From Lepiota brunneoincarnata (taxonomy: Eukaryota; Basidiomycota; Agaricomycetes; Agaricales; Agaricaceae), in contig JAEBUN010000008.1 of NCBI GenBank assembly GCA_023014365.1, forward strand, positions 1,569,729 to 1,633,728: 64,000 nt of DNA, in the 5' to 3' direction. How positions within the stretch are numbered: the stretch's first letter is position 1; the number at the start of each line of letters is the position of its first letter. Positions 12,049 through 27,154 of this stretch are shown here, one piece after another. The notes under the pieces were generated by a model, which worked only from the letters and a program-made list of their open reading frames with translations, ran no database searches and had not been told where the DNA came from. The position numbers were made by a program, and so were the translations under genes.

Positions 12049-12781
12049 ATGGTCAACGGTGTTAATGGTGATGATGACGGTGTTGGCGGTGATCACACCG
12101 ACGGATGGCAACAGTTTCTTGATGGCCTTCAGAAGGACTCAATGATGCTTGCTGGAATCTCCGTGCCACTCGTCGGGTAAGTGACATGTACCTTGTCCGT
12201 TCGAAAGGCTCATCTTTTTTTACAGAGCCACCTTCACAATCATGCAAAGTGTAGCTGCTACCAACCCCATTACGCACTACTTTGCATTGTGGACAATCTG
12301 TTCGGCTATGGGTACTATAGTGCTTACCCCCGTTTGCTACTTCAAATTGTCAAGTTTGAAAGCGAACCTAGGGGAGGCTGTGAGTGACCTGGTCTCTAGC
12401 CTGCAGCCGGCTGAAAATTAACAAAAAAATTATAGGCCCGAGGCATGACATCGATTCTCTGGAGTATGGAAGTCATGTTGTCCATCCCGGCAGTCTGGTT
12501 CGCATGGTATGTTCAGGCTCCTTCTATAATGTGCCCAGCTGTAGCTTACCTGTCTGTCTAGGACCTTGTTTGCTTTCGCTATATGCCTACTTACATTCAT
12601 GTGGTCATATGGCGCAACCCCCTCAGACAACCTTCGCAGCCTCCCGGTTCTGGCGCTCGGTTTTCGAGTTTTCTTGACCATGGTCCTGCTGGTTGGTTTG
12701 ATCCATGTCGCCCTGATGACATGTTCCCGCCGTGGTGGCATCATTGATCCACGCAGAACGGCGTTGGCCCGTTTACACTGA
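12049..12781 (+). CDS. Four-helix membrane protein, paralog 2 of 3
   Basis: Four exons join in frame: 12049-12176, 12226-12379, 12436-12506 and 12562-12781, all with GT-AG introns of about 49-56 nt. The N-terminus is acidic and Gly-rich, followed by a Trp-containing amphipathic stretch. Hydrophobic segments follow at exon 2 (W-T-I-C-S-A-M-G-T-I-V-L), exon 3 (M-L-S-I-P-A-V-W-F-A-W) and two in exon 4 (F-A-I-C-L-L-T-F-M-W and L-T-M-V-L-L-V-G-L-I). The exon 3 motif and the exon-exon junction after W-F-A-W match the two minus-strand paralogs at 8831-9722 and 13468-14401. Function is unknown. It starts about 120 bp after the RING/GATA gene; a read-through fusion with that gene is conceivable but not needed. 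Confidence 0.7.
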
Positions 12782-13467
12782 TAAAACCTTCAGCTCCATA
12801 TTACCGTAATCGTCATCCGTCCAAAAGCCCTAATGCTTTTATTGCTCTGTCTATTTCTAGTTGCCTTCCTCACGTGCATACATCGATCCTCCCCTTTCTT
12901 TTTTTTTTCTTTTTGTTAGATCCGCACCCCTTGCTCTCTTATAACTCTATATGATTCGACACGGCCTCTCCAGACCAATCTGACATACGAATATGATAAA
13001 AGCCCAGCACCCATAATATTGGGGACCAGTGGTCCCCACTGTCAGTCAGTCACAGTTGGCCATTGTCAGAACTATGACGGTTGCCGGTTGCCGGTCCTGT
13101 CTTATTTAGCATGGTTAAAAGGGGGACAAACCCCACCCCTTGTATGTACGCGATGCTCCCAAGATTGAGACTAAGGAAAAGGACGGCAGTTGCAGTTTCT
13201 GTTTTCATGGAGGTCGATTATGAATCAGCTGTGGATCTAATTGCATGAGCTGTGGCTCAGCACTCGTCAAGTTTGTAGTGCAGTACAAGGTAGCGGTGGG
13301 AATACCAAATTACGAGGAAGGCATCAAAGCCCCTGAGGGCCAGCTCAACCTGATCTGCAAGTAATTTCATTGTGTGGCAGGCAATAATTGCTCAAATGCT
13401 AATACTAATACAATATGAACTCGAAACCTCGGCGATGATTAGAATAAGGAAATGGGTCAAGGGCGGA
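12782..13467. other. Intergenic region
   Basis: No gene seen. It contains a pyrimidine run with long T stretches near 12896-12917 and a short palindrome (GGGGACCAGTGGTCCCC) near 13021-13038. It separates two convergent genes. Confidence 0.5.
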
Positions 13468-14401
13468 TCAGTTCGAGTGTAGAGTTTCTGTCGTTGTCTG
13501 CTGACGGGGCGGTGACCGAGGAGTTTTGGTTGACGTGGTCACCACAAGAACAAAGTAGGCCAGGCCTACAGTCCAGAGGATCAATATGCTACCTCGTAAA
13601 CCGGACTCTGCCGTAGATGAGAGAGTGAGGTCGAACGATGGATTTATGTATGTTCTCCAGATCAGCCAGCCGACAGTGGCCATAAACGCAACCAGTGACC
13701 TATAAGATGTGTGTAAGTCAGCCTCTGTACCGGTTAGATCGACGCAGGGTATGCCTACCATGCTAACCAGGCCGCTGGGAGAGCCATCATAACCCAGACG
13801 TTCCAAAATCCCTCGTTGGCGTTCCCCGTTTCCTGCATCAAAAATGACTAACATTGCATATCACTGGCTGCAAGACTCACCTTTGTCCACGTTAGGATCA
13901 CTCGCCGAGACTGGAGAACGTAGACAGAGCCATACACCATACTCCAGAAGGCCAATATCAGTGACGAGAGGGCCAGGGTTCGGGCCACAGGATCCTCCGC
14001 AAACTCTGAATTTCTCGTGGAAAGCAGAAGTAGGCTACCTCTGGGACAGAATGTGTGAATTGGTAAAGTACCAGGGTGTATATCGAGACGTACAGTAGGA
14101 GCATAGAGGAAGTGCCGCTTATCTGCCTCCATTCCTTCAAACAATTGTCAAGTCCTTCAGTCGATAGGTGCGCCTCCGCGTTGTTGATGTTGCTCAGGCC
14201 ATCGTATTCCGATTTCCGAGGGACAGAGCTGTCGAATTGCGCTTTGGGTGACAGATTTTTTGTCGGGATGGATCCTGTTTTTGCTGCATCAGGGGTCAAA
14301 TTCCCCAGGTAAGGAGGGCCGCGTGCGCGATATAGAGAAGGAAGTCCCCAGAGGAGGAGAGTATATAGTCGTTGTAGGCCTGTATACTTGAGGGACGGCA
14401 T
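13468..14401 (-). CDS. Four-helix membrane protein, paralog 3 of 3
   Basis: The gene starts at 14401 on the minus strand. Exon 1 encodes a polar N-terminal region ending E-W-R-Q-I-S-G-T-S-S-M-L-L-L. An intron (GTACGT donor near 14093) leads to exon 2 with L-A-F-W-S-M-V-Y-G-S-V-Y-V-L. Exon 3 carries F-W-N-V-W-V-M-M-A-L-P-A-A. Exon 4 encodes two hydrophobic segments and a polar tail, with the stop at 13468. It aligns with the gene at 8831-9722 in every exon and shares intron positions, so the two arose by duplication. Family and function are unknown. An integral membrane protein is inferred. Confidence 0.65.
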
Positions 14402-15813
14402 TTTCCCAACAATCGGGATGGTTCATGAGACAACGGCATGCTTTGGTGCTGAATTGCTGCTTGGAGGCTGCGTGACATGTGACATTAGCTCAGCAAGGTG
14501 ACTGATACCTTGTCCAATGACTTTTTCCGTTTGCAGGGAAACAATATCAAAACATGCACGCCAGAAATGCCAGCAGACGAAGGGAGACATAGACAACTCG
14601 GATCAGCCTCGACCATGAGCCTCCAAGGTTGTGGCGAAAGGGCTTACGGTAGACACAGCCAGTTATATACGTCAACCGAAGATCGGGCGTGATATCATTA
14701 ACTGTGAGAGGGAGAATCAGACTCGGACATACTTCCAAGGAAACTTTTCATGGGTAGGTGCGCCCAGCACCAAATGACCGGTATTGTATGGTATTGTATC
14801 CCTGAGTTGCCGCGTTCAGCTAAAGCGCCACCTTGGATAACGCAATGGAGTGGCGTCTACCAATAAGTCGGCTACCACTCCACTACTACTGTCAAATATT
14901 ATGTGATTGTAGCCCCCTCCAAGCCACAGGCCAAGCTCTATAGCTCATGTTAAGGGCATGCAACCTTTGCATTAACGCGACACGTCCAGCTCTAAGCTAG
15001 TATCCGTATGCACGTGTCGTGCAGTGCAATGGTTGTTTTTTTTTTGGCATGATGACTCACGAGAAACAAAGCACAGCAGTTGGTTCGTAACAAGCAGAGT
15101 ATCAGACCCTAGAAGTCTATCAGCACAGCTTTGCTATTTATGTTACATGCGCATTGTAGCTAGAAGCTGCCGCCCTATCGATGTGTACCGTGTCGAGCCT
15201 GTCGGAGTGTTAACGGACGACCTGAAATGGAATCGCTGGAGGCGATCGAGATGCAAAGACGCTCCGTGTCTGGCTTGGGCGGTGGGCAGTGTAGGCCACT
15301 CTGGACCCGGTTTGCCTTCGATATCTTGGATTGTTCCACTTCGATAGCTGCTGTCAGAAGTTTAAGTGCCCAGGTTACGAGTATCTTTAGCCCGATATAT
15401 GAAAGTGAGGAGCTGTCTAATGTGTACAATTACACTCGAATTTGTACTTCTTCGGGCGTCTCTAGAACTACATGCTCCACAGCGAAAACAGGCCCCACAG
15501 CAACAACAATGCACGAGAAGAAAACAAAAAGAATGTAGTGTACGAGCGCGTAAGATATTCGTAACATGTAGCCGTAAATCCGCAGTGGGGTAAATGCATA
15601 TCACTTGCAATACAATGGGGTGGGAGGGTGTAACCTAGTCAGAGCAAGAGGCACAGTCAATGAATGTGGGGGGATGTGGGCAGGCAGGAGTGAACGATAG
15701 AGGTGGGCACAGAGAGTATCGATTGATGCATCGCCCCTCATGGGAGCCAGGCGTAGGTCAATGGTGGTGGGGAAAGATATACGCCATGGTAAGATCGATC
15801 GGAGAGAGCCGGG
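14402..15813. other. Intergenic region
   Basis: I found no supportable gene. Short open frames occur on both strands but lack introns, codon regularity or recognisable motifs. The last 200 bp are likely the 3' untranslated region of the minus-strand kinase. Confidence 0.5.
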
Positions 15814-18220
<2,407 letters not shown>

Positions 18221-18574
18221 TTAATACGGAGAGCGGAGGCGAGATAAGCACAGGCGATGGAGGGGGTGGCAGAGATAAGGGTTCTCTGCCGAGTACGGCA
18301 ACGGAGATCAGGGCCGTGTCTGGTGGAGTGCAAAGAGAGGAAGGCGGGGGATCTACTCGCGGGCAGAAACAACAAGGAGAGGGCGTTTGTCGGCGTCGAG
18401 GACGGTGTTGAGGAGAGAGCGGGAAAGGCAGAGTCGGATCATCCAAATTGATCCGTGGGAATACATTTCCATCGATAAGCACCACTTATTTGGATCACAC
18501 GCTACTGCCAAATACATGAGGCTGCCGTGTGTTTTGTGGATCTTGTGGGTACACCAGGAACGAGGCCATGGACG

Positions 18575-20794
18575 ATGTCAGCGTCGGTTTCGATGTCGAC
18601 CTCGGCGACGGAAGGTAGATCGAGGAAACACAGGTCCTCCTCAGACTCTCTTTTTCTCCTCACGTCCGCCCGACTTGCTCTCGAGTCGGCTCGTGCCGAC
18701 GCTGCCGAACGTCAGGTAATAGACCTCCTCTCCCGCGTCCGCACCCTCCACCAGGAAAAGCTCGAGCTTCAGGCTCAGCTTTCAAAGACCCAGCAGGAAC
18801 TCCAGCTGTGGAAAATTCAGCTCAATCTTGCCCAGAACGGTCCGTGTTCTGTCCCTCCAAACTTTTCCCTGCTTCTGATGCGATGTAGAGATCCATCGTG
18901 CACAAGAGATTGTTGACCGGGTCGAGCGAGCACGTACAGATGCTGAAGAGCGAGCAGATCGCGACCGTCACAGAGCCCGCCGCCTTATGGAGGAGCGTGC
19001 TATCGAGCTTGCCATTGACGAGGGAAGACGTCTCGGCTTCCAGCAAGGTCTTGACCACGGCAGGCGCAGGCCGCCGCCGCTTTCTCGTCCGCGCCGCTCT
19101 TCTGCTCCAGGAGGCTCCGCACTAGACCCTTCCTCGACCTTGAAGTACCGTAGACCTGATACAGCACCCCACGCCGAAACACTACCAGTGCCCGCTGTCA
19201 CCACCCCCGCACCTATCGCTGTCCCCGAGACGCAGCCTCAGCCCCCCGGGTCAATTGTCATCTTACATCCTGAACCCAGTCGCTCACCAGAAATTGATCT
19301 CGGCAATCCCACTCCTATTCAACCAGTTGTTCTCTCCAATAGCCCTCCTAGCACCCATGATACGTTCCAAGTCCCACCTGACAACTATATACCCACCATC
19401 CGTCAGGGAGATCTTGGCATTACCTTGCCACCGCCCCATGAGTGGGAAAACCAAACCGGGAGGCCCAGAAGTGACAGCAGGGGTACACGACCAAGGAGTG
19501 AGAGCATTAAGTCTGCCCGTCCCAGCCGAATCGCGGTCAGATCACCTCCTGCTTCGCGTGTGCGTGATTTTGCCTATCAAGCAGATCCGCCATCCATTCC
19601 TGCCGGTCGACCAAATTCTCCTAGCGTCACATCTCGTGATTCAACGCGCATATCCCAGTTCGAGCTCCTTAGTCCACCTAAGGACCAACACAGGGCTCCA
19701 GCCGATGAACCCCATTCAAGGATGACCCAGCCAGAGCGCATTGCAGAAGAGTGGAGGTCTCAGAACTCAGATGCTCTGACTTCTGCCTCCTCAGTCAACT
19801 GGGGAGATCCACCGGCCGGTACTATTCAAGTGCGCTAGCTCCCTGTTTCATGACTTGGGAGCTGTTTTGACCTTACCTCCCAGCGGCCCCTGACATCAGA
19901 GCCTCTTCTCCCCGTCCCCCCAGTCCCAATCGACCAACTGCTTACAAACGATCCCTCTCGCTCGCGTACCCCGATACCCTCCACCGGTCCCCGTAAAACC
20001 CGTCAGGTCATCCTCCCCGTCCCAATATCCAGCGTGTTTTACGATGCCCCTACCCCCCAGCAGCCAGATCTACCACACACGTCAGGTAAATGGCTGAGAT
20101 CGAGGTTCCAGAAAGAACGTACTGTCTCGAACACAACCGTCCCTGACATTGATGTCGAACCACCGGTAATTTTCCTTAACCGTGATGATTCACTCTCCAT
20201 TGATGCTTATACCCTTAGTCACACTCACCTACCAGCTCAGAAGGAACTGTCGTCGACCCCATTCTACTAACTCCCGAGCATCCGACCATGGCCATCGGCA
20301 ACCCCCCACCAGAGGCTCCCAAACGCACGTTCAACATTTACGCGAAGCCCGACCATCATCATCCACGCTCTACTCCCATGGACCGTGATGGCGCTGGTGA
20401 GCTCATCACTGGTATTATCCCCAGCAGGAACGCTCTCCCACCCGGATTCATACCTCTTAGCCCCATTCCAGCTCTTTCCAATTTAGACCCCATCCCTGAT
20501 GCCGATACCCATCCGGGTACAAAGCCCGACCCTCCACCTCCTTACAAACTGCCGTCCGCTACTGCTGCGGCTAGGGCTGCAAGCCCGGAGCCTATGTATT
20601 CCTCGGTGCCTGTCCCCGGACCGCTTAGCCATGGGTTCCCGCTCCAAGGAGTCTACCCTGCCCCAGTGCCTCCCGTTCCGGATATTGTGGTAATGAGAAC
20701 TGAAGCTGCGTCCCCGCCGCGCGAACGACAGCAGCGCCGTGTTTGGTCTCCTGCGCCTCTGAATAGGCCATTTTCAATTTTTTCTGATGCCTGA
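18575..20794 (+). CDS. Coiled-coil protein with long Pro/Ser-rich disordered region
   Basis: I do not recognise a named family. The protein starts at 18575 with a Ser-rich N-terminus, then a heptad-like helix over residues about 25-85 (L-E-S-A-R-A-D-A-A-E-R-Q and L-Q-A-Q-L-S-K-T-Q-Q-E-L-Q). A short intron (18839-18889) joins this to a second charged helix with repeated E-R-A, D-R-H-R-A-R-R and G-R-R-L-G-F-Q-Q-G. From about 19080 the sequence is Pro-, Ser- and Arg-rich and probably unstructured, interrupted by introns starting near 19829 and 20166. The stop is at 20792-20794. The N-terminal coiled coil followed by a long disordered region suggests a scaffold or cytoskeleton-linked protein, but this is inference. 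It is divergent from the SRPK gene. Confidence 0.75.
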
Positions 20795-23700
20795 TTATGG
20801 GACATGTTATTTTTTTCCCTTTCGGATCTGTACTTGGTCTCCTCCGTGCTGTCTACACCCCGACGAGTAGGAAAGCGAAGAATGTGTATTATATATAGCC
20901 AATTTGTCTGTATCACAATCCAGTGTTTGCATCAACCTCGAGGTCGCAATCCGGGATACCAAACCCCATTCTACGGTCGATCCCAAGCCCTTCCTAAAAT
21001 TACCGATCATCATGATCTTGATTTTCTGTGTGAGAAGTTCGCCTCGCACATGAGACAATTTTCTGACGGTATGGGAGAAGGGAAAGAAGTTGTATAAAGG
21101 AATCTGGAGTGTGATTCGGTGATAGCCTCGGCAGGTCCAGTCAGGTTCAATCATGGGGCGTAGAAGCTTGATAGTACGCTAAGAGACATCGGACACCTGT
21201 GGTAGTTGGGTTCTCGACACGGCGCCCTCGATAACCAACACCGTACACGTCAGGGGGTGTGGTGCCAGTGGTGTGCGTTTGCATTCTTTCGGAACAAAGG
21301 TGATGGGGGAAGGGGGGGTGTGTGATCACGGCATCGGGGCCCCGGCCTGGGTTCTACAGGGTTCTACACACGTAGTCCTGTACAAACAAGTGGATGCGCA
21401 GTGTTGTTGCGTAAAAGGCAAGTGTAAGAATGAATGATATGACATCCTTCATAGGGGCTTGCTTCCCTTGAGGGTCGGTTGACTTTTGTTTGTTTTTTCA
21501 GACATTCCGCCCAACATTAGTTGAGCGGCCGCGGGAACTGATCCAGCGAGAACAAAAGGACACACAGATTGGTGAATAGCGGAATGATGAAAGGGAGTGG
21601 GGAGGCGGATTGACAGGTATTGATTTGTTCGCAGACTCGGACTTCTAAGCTCTCCTTCACGGACTAGGTTATATTTAATCTCGACGGGAACGGGGGAGAG
21701 GGAGGATGGTGCCTGTTCCTCGACGTGGCGATACCTCCGCCATGTCATATTTACATAGAGTTGAGCAAGCTTTAGAGGTGCCATACAAGTAAAGAGGGCA
21801 TTGTAATTCAGTCACGACGTCGGTGTGTGCCTGTCCGGTGATTGCAGGGTTAGGTCCTTGGAATGGCATAAACGGGTCCGGGTGAGTTGGGGGTGGAAAG
21901 GGGGGGGGGGAAGTGGAGTGAATTGCGACTTGTCCCTATGCAGGTCTCCCGTTGAGATCAGGTGTTTTTCTCTTCAGGAACAATCTCGGGGCCGACACAA
22001 CACCAGAGATCCATGAGTCCACGTGGTTTTTCTATTCGCAAGTTCGCTGCCTTCCCACTTGTGTGCGAAATGCCCTGCCTTTGGACATATAGACGCTAAT
22101 GATAGCGCCGTCAACGGGTGGCCGCCGCAGTCTTCGGCTGATCTAAGTTTTTCATTGGCAGATATCTTCAAGAAACTGTCCGTTCTTCAGCATATCTGTC
22201 CAACACTCAACCAACAGCAGGAAACAAAATGATCATCGCAACCAATCTCCGCTTCAACTCCCCTGTTCCATACCAAAAGGTCGCTCGGAATCAACACGAT
22301 GGTAACCAATCGCGTCTCTACAACGGATCGCATTTCGGCACCCATCACCCATCAGTTCTGGTTTACTCGGCAGAGGGAGAGCTTCCATCTGGTCCTCGAC
22401 ACTGACGAGGGTCTCTGGGCCTGTGGTGTGGCTTGTGCTGAGTTTGTTGACAGATCATGACAAGAAGTTCAAGGTTCCCGGGGGATGCTCGAGGTTCCAG
22501 AGGACTTCCGATTGTGTAGGTAATTGATACCGATTACGGTAGGCGTTCCGGGCGCATGACAGGTTATCCTTGCCCTGAGAAAAGGTGGCGTTAAGGCTAT
22601 GAATCCCGCTGCATATTGAAAGTAGGGGGGTTGGGTTGAAGGCAGGGGACTTAGCCGCTGGGGAGAGCCTGTGGGGCTCTGGGGGGACTTGGCAGAGGGA
22701 GCGGTAATACATTTATGACGGGTTGCTCGCTTCATGGGCGCCCTTTTTCGATCTTGCCTATCTTTTCACACCCGCAACTTTCCGAGGGGGCGCACACGCA
22801 GGCCCGTTTTGTTATTTCTGTTTTCCGATAGACAGCTGACACAACTCGACGTGCCAAGTTCTGATAAGACAGATGAATCTAGACTCCCCCATATTCCGAT
22901 GTAAAGGAGAAAAAACAAGAGCTCCTAAAGGGAAGGGGCAGAGCGTTTCTCTCGCACTCTGTCCAGCCCATGTTTTTTGCTGGAATTCGCCAAGAATTGG
23001 CGGGGTCTAAAAGGAGATATATGTGGCTACCCTTACACACATTTCTGTGTTGCTTATCAGTCATCGCCAGAGAATGATCGGCAAAGCCAGGAGTGGGTGA
23101 GGGGGAGACGGATCAGCAAACCCTGACAATCAGTTCTTCGAGATTTCAGGTCATGGGGGTGAATCCCAGTGATCCTGTGTTAGCATGTTTTGTATTGTCT
23201 TTGGTCCATTTCGCGCTTTGTCTCCGTAAGCTTGTTGTTTGAACGACAGGAAGGAAATTTTCAGCACAGCGGAAATACCGGTTGGTGCGGCTTTTGTATT
23301 ATTGGAGGATGTATGAAGTGTCTGGGCTCATCCGTTGCAGTGCACCCGGGTAAGCTGTGCACATTCAAAACATGATGGACTCTTTCTTCCTCGCTTCCGA
23401 AGAGAGCTTAGGTCTAAACGCGTCCTCTGTCCAAGTGGCTACAGGTCCCATCGTGTTAGTGGGCTGGAAGTTGTTCGTGTTGGAGACACGTCAGGTTCAC
23501 TTGGAGATGAAGGCCATACTCGGCGTCGATGTCGGCAGGGTACGTTTCAACGTTTTTATACTTAATTGCGCGGCCCGAAGATGAGGCTTGTACGTGGGTG
23601 TGCGGGCCAGGGATGAGGACTGGCCGGACACGACGTTGAGGTGGGGTGGGTGGGCGGATCATTGTGTCGACATTGTTGAATGAATGGGTGTCGAGGGCAA

Positions 23701-23976
23701 GGACCTGAAAAGTCGGCAGAGGAGAGGCACCGATGTATCTCTCTGGCATCGCCACCGAATTGCTCATGACTTCCCCAGGCGTTAGCGAGGCCGACGTCAG
23801 TGGGATTGCCGGCTCACCAGCGGGACAACAGATGCGACCCTGAGCCAAAACAGTGGATATTCAGACTCCGACCTGTTCCTAGGTTCAGATTCTGCTGACA
23901 TTGAAGCGGAGAGAGATCCTGGGATTTGCCCTCATCAGGCACCCTTTATTATCCCTCTCTCTCCCTCCCCCCCTAC
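20795..23976. other. Long region upstream of the C2H2 gene
   Basis: About 3.2 kb without a supportable coding region. It has a G run (about 21899-21910) and several pyrimidine-rich tracts. The last 100 bp before the start at 23977 form a CT-rich tract (CCCTCTCTCTCCCTCCCCCC), a common core-promoter feature of strongly expressed fungal genes. The length suggests a large regulatory region or a transcript leader with introns. Confidence 0.4.
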
Positions 23977-25975
23977 ATGGAACATCACCCTCCTGAGCAG
24001 CCAGACGAGATGGCCGCTGTCGTCGTCTCAAACCCCCAGCAGCAGCAGCCCCAGTCTGGCCCAAAGCGCTACCGTCCTGCACCCGCAAAGACTTTCCAGT
24101 GCAGGGGCTACGGCGAGTGTCGCATGGTCTTTTCTAGGAGTGAGCATCTTGCTCGCCACATCAGGTCAGTCTCCACACTTCTTACTTCGTTTTTTTCTTT
24201 TTACCGTCCTTTTTTTCTTTTTGGATTATTTCTGTTGCTAACTCGCGTCCAGGAAGCATACTGGGGAACGTCCCTTTACTTGCCACTGCAGCAAGCAATT
24301 TTCGCGTCTTGACAACCTCCGCCAACACGCACAAACCGTCCATGCTGATAAGCAGGACCAGAATGAGCGCATGATGCGCGACCTCACCTCCCTTCATGCC
24401 TCCATGGCTGCCGCCAACAAACTCTCCTCCGCCCGTGGCCTCCGCCGCCCGCATCCCTCCCACGCTCTTGGCGCCTCTAATGGCAACTCTGCCATTAGTC
24501 TTGTCAAGCAAGAGGACCTCTCCATGCCTCTTCACCAGCGCCCCGGTACTAGCACCGGTTATGAGGGTGACCACAGTAGCTTTCTGTATCACCAGCAACC
24601 GTCTTGGCATGTCCAAACTAACGACTCCAAATCCAACAACCATTCCTTTCGTGACTCCAACCAGTCCTTTCTTGCCCCCCCAACATCCTCCTCATCTTCA
24701 GCTGCCGCTGCAGCCCCCGGCCAGTCCTTTCTCCCCCTCTCCGCCTCACTCAGCTTCGGTGTCTCCGACTCAGCACGGGATGGTCGCCCCCGAACTGGCT
24801 CCAGCCGGCCACCCACTACAGGTGGGCTTGCAGACGCACATCCTCGATCCCTCCCACCCCTCTCTGCAGTCGTCTCCGCTTCCCTCGCCGCTTCCTCCGG
24901 CCAGCAGCACGTCCAGTCATTCCCCGCCCCTCCAGGGTCCTCACACGGACAGTCCGGGAGCTTACTTTTACCAGGCTCACTTACCCTCCGACGACCCTCA
25001 ACCGCAACACGTCCCGGCACAGCTCCAGCATCCGCATCATTCTTCTCAGCAAAATCTTCTTTCGGTGGAGGAACTGGCATGGCCTTCTCTCGACCCGAGC
25101 TATCCATACAGTCCTATGGACGCTCAACCAACTCCGGTTTGGGATCCTCATACTCAACAACCTCCTACGATGCAGAGCCGTCATCCCCACCAGGAAACGA
25201 TGCCTCGCCATTTTTCTTCTCCCCACCCAGTGCAGACCCACCAACAGCCGCCTCCACCATCAGCTCCACCTCACCGGCCTCCATCAACCCTCGCAAACGA
25301 CCTTTCGCGGGACCAGACGGTCCATACGATGATGCAACACCATCAAGCGCATCGCACGAGTCCACCAACGACTACGACTACGGGTCAGAGTCCAGACCCC
25401 AATCTCGGCGACTCTCCGTCATGGAATTGTGTAATGACAATGCAGGACACTCATCATTTTTACTATCATCAGCAAGAGCAGAATCGCGCCCAACAACCTC
25501 TTCCGGACTCGTCTCTTCAGCGTCAGCGCTCGCACTTGTCGATCGTCCCTCCCCCACCCTCTCAAGCCCATCGGTACAATCAAGAGCAACAGCAGCAGCA
25601 GCAGCTTCATCACGCGGAAATGGCTGCGGCGACAGTGGCCAGGAGGAGTTCGGAGGAGACAGAGTTTCTCCAGCAATACGGCGCGGCATACCATCACCCT
25701 CGTCAATATTACCTTTCCGATCAGGAGCAGCAGGAAGCGCCACCACAAGCTTCGCCTATTCACCCACGTTTTCCCCAGCGTCAACAGCACCCTATAGCCC
25801 ACGCTCTGCATCAGGGACTGCCTCCCCTATCACCCCACGATCCCCGATACCTGGAACAGATGCAGCATCAGCAGGCGCGATATCTCGTCGAGCCCATGGA
25901 GATGACGGCCAGCATGATCAAATTCGATTCGCCCGTGCATCACACACCTCCCCTGCTCTTGGACTGAGGGTTTGA
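23977..25975 (+). CDS. C2H2 zinc-finger transcription factor
   Basis: Exon 1 (23977-24164) and exon 2 (24253-25975) join to give two adjacent C2H2 fingers near the N-terminus. The first runs C-R-G-Y-G-E-C then H-L-A-R-H-I-R; the second [16 protein letters not shown]. The linker K-H-T-G-E-R-P-F between them is canonical, and the intron lies just before it. The remaining 500-odd residues are rich in Ser, Ala, Pro and Thr, with a conserved-looking [10 protein letters not shown] block near 25405. It is a nuclear DNA-binding regulator; targets unknown. The start at 23977 is preferred, though a second ATG about 10 codons later is possible. A second long open frame of more than 500 codons overlaps exon 2 in the +1 frame and is treated as a shadow. 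Confidence 0.88.
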
Positions 25976-26936
25976 CTCTCCTTTGCAAAAATACCTTTCT
26001 TTGTTTCGGACAATTTGTATACTATGTCGCTATCTTTTCAGTGTTTATATTTTCTTCGTTCGATACGGGTTAATGGGTTTTCATTCGGACCTATACTAAC
26101 GCGATATTTTATACTTTTCTAACCCCCTTCGTATTATACCTAATTTGTTCTATGATAAGGAACCCTCCCCTTCGTTTGGCTAGCTTTTGTTAACTTGATA
26201 CCTGAAAATCTATGAATATAATCTGTTATTTTCTTCTCATGGTATCACGTGCGACGGGTTCATTCCCAGGCTCATAACAAAGCCCGACCTCGACCCGAAC
26301 AACGACTAAAGTCCTTGTTCCAGTGAACTTCTAAACACTACCTTCCCAATTCGGTACCATGTCAGTGCACAAGGGCCCTTGTTCTCATTTTGTCATTGCT
26401 TTTATGCGAATGGTGACGTGATGGTTCGACCCTTTACCTGGTGTATGTGTCCTCACAAGGGGTTCACTAGCCCTCGAAATAAATAGAAGCAATATCCAAT
26501 AAGAGACCCATTTCTAATAAGCGTAGAGTACTTAGGCTTGGTGTTGGTTCCCCGAAGAACGAAAGCGGAGGGGGGTATACAAACAAATAGATACACAGGT
26601 TGGGCTGAGTCTAGAGATAATACAATACAAAGTCCGGTTTAGGGCTACATGTAAATAGCGGGAGAGTTCGCAGAACTTGATGAGTCGATACACGACGGAC
26701 ACAAAACACAGGAGGAAGCAGGGGAAAAAAGAGCGTGAAGGACAGAAAGGAGAGTGGGAGGTTGGGTGGAAGGGATGGTGACTTTTGAAGTTTGGTTTAT
26801 GTGCCAGACGGTTGTGATGGGTGTAACGCGAGTTGGTGGAGAGCTTTTCAACTGTTGAGGAAGGAGGATACGTTAGTTGAGTCTGGAGGTTTTGGAAAAG
26901 GGCAGGGCGGGATTAACTCACCATCAAGCTGGGAGC
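25976..26936. other. Intergenic region with 3' ends of flanking genes
   Basis: AT-rich sequence follows the C2H2 stop and probably holds its polyadenylation signals. The part from about 26640 is likely the 3' untranslated region of the minus-strand small-peptide gene, including an intron flanked by GTGAGT (minus strand, about 26907) and CAACAG (about 26850). Confidence 0.4.
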
Positions 26937-27154
26937 TCAGTAGCACCAGTACCTGCATGCCCTCTCGGCCACAGAGCCAGAGGCATCTGCGTCCGCAACT
27001 GTGGCTGCAGCAGTGTCAGGGTTGGCAATGGGAATTGGGGAAGCCTGGGTCAGAGTGACGACTAAACGTCTTCAGTCAAAATCGTGTGTAAATTGATAAA
27101 GCCAAGGAACGCACAGGCAACAGCGATGATAGTTAGAGCGGATAGGCATTTCAT
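26937..27154 (-). CDS. Small secreted peptide precursor with Cys/aromatic C-terminus
   Basis: Exon 1 (27154-27115) and exon 2 (27061-26937) join across a 53-nt GT-AG intron to give 54 codons and a stop. The first 20 or so residues form a signal peptide with an S-P-I-P-I-A region just after the likely cleavage site. An acidic Ala/Asp-rich middle follows (A-D-A-D-A-S-G-S). The last residues are E-R-A-C-R-Y-W-C-Y, with two Cys and three aromatic residues. I know no family for it. The leader, spacer and short C-terminal Cys/aromatic core look like a precursor peptide, but the core is single rather than repeated. A short secreted effector is the plainer reading. Confidence 0.5.

Noticed and set aside
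24589..25107. Minus-strand frame of 172 codons
   Set aside because: Antisense shadow of the C2H2 gene.
24396..25967. Second open frame of 523 codons on the plus strand
   Set aside because: The zinc fingers and the [10 protein letters not shown] block are in the other frame; this one looks like its +1 shadow rich in Pro/His/Gln.
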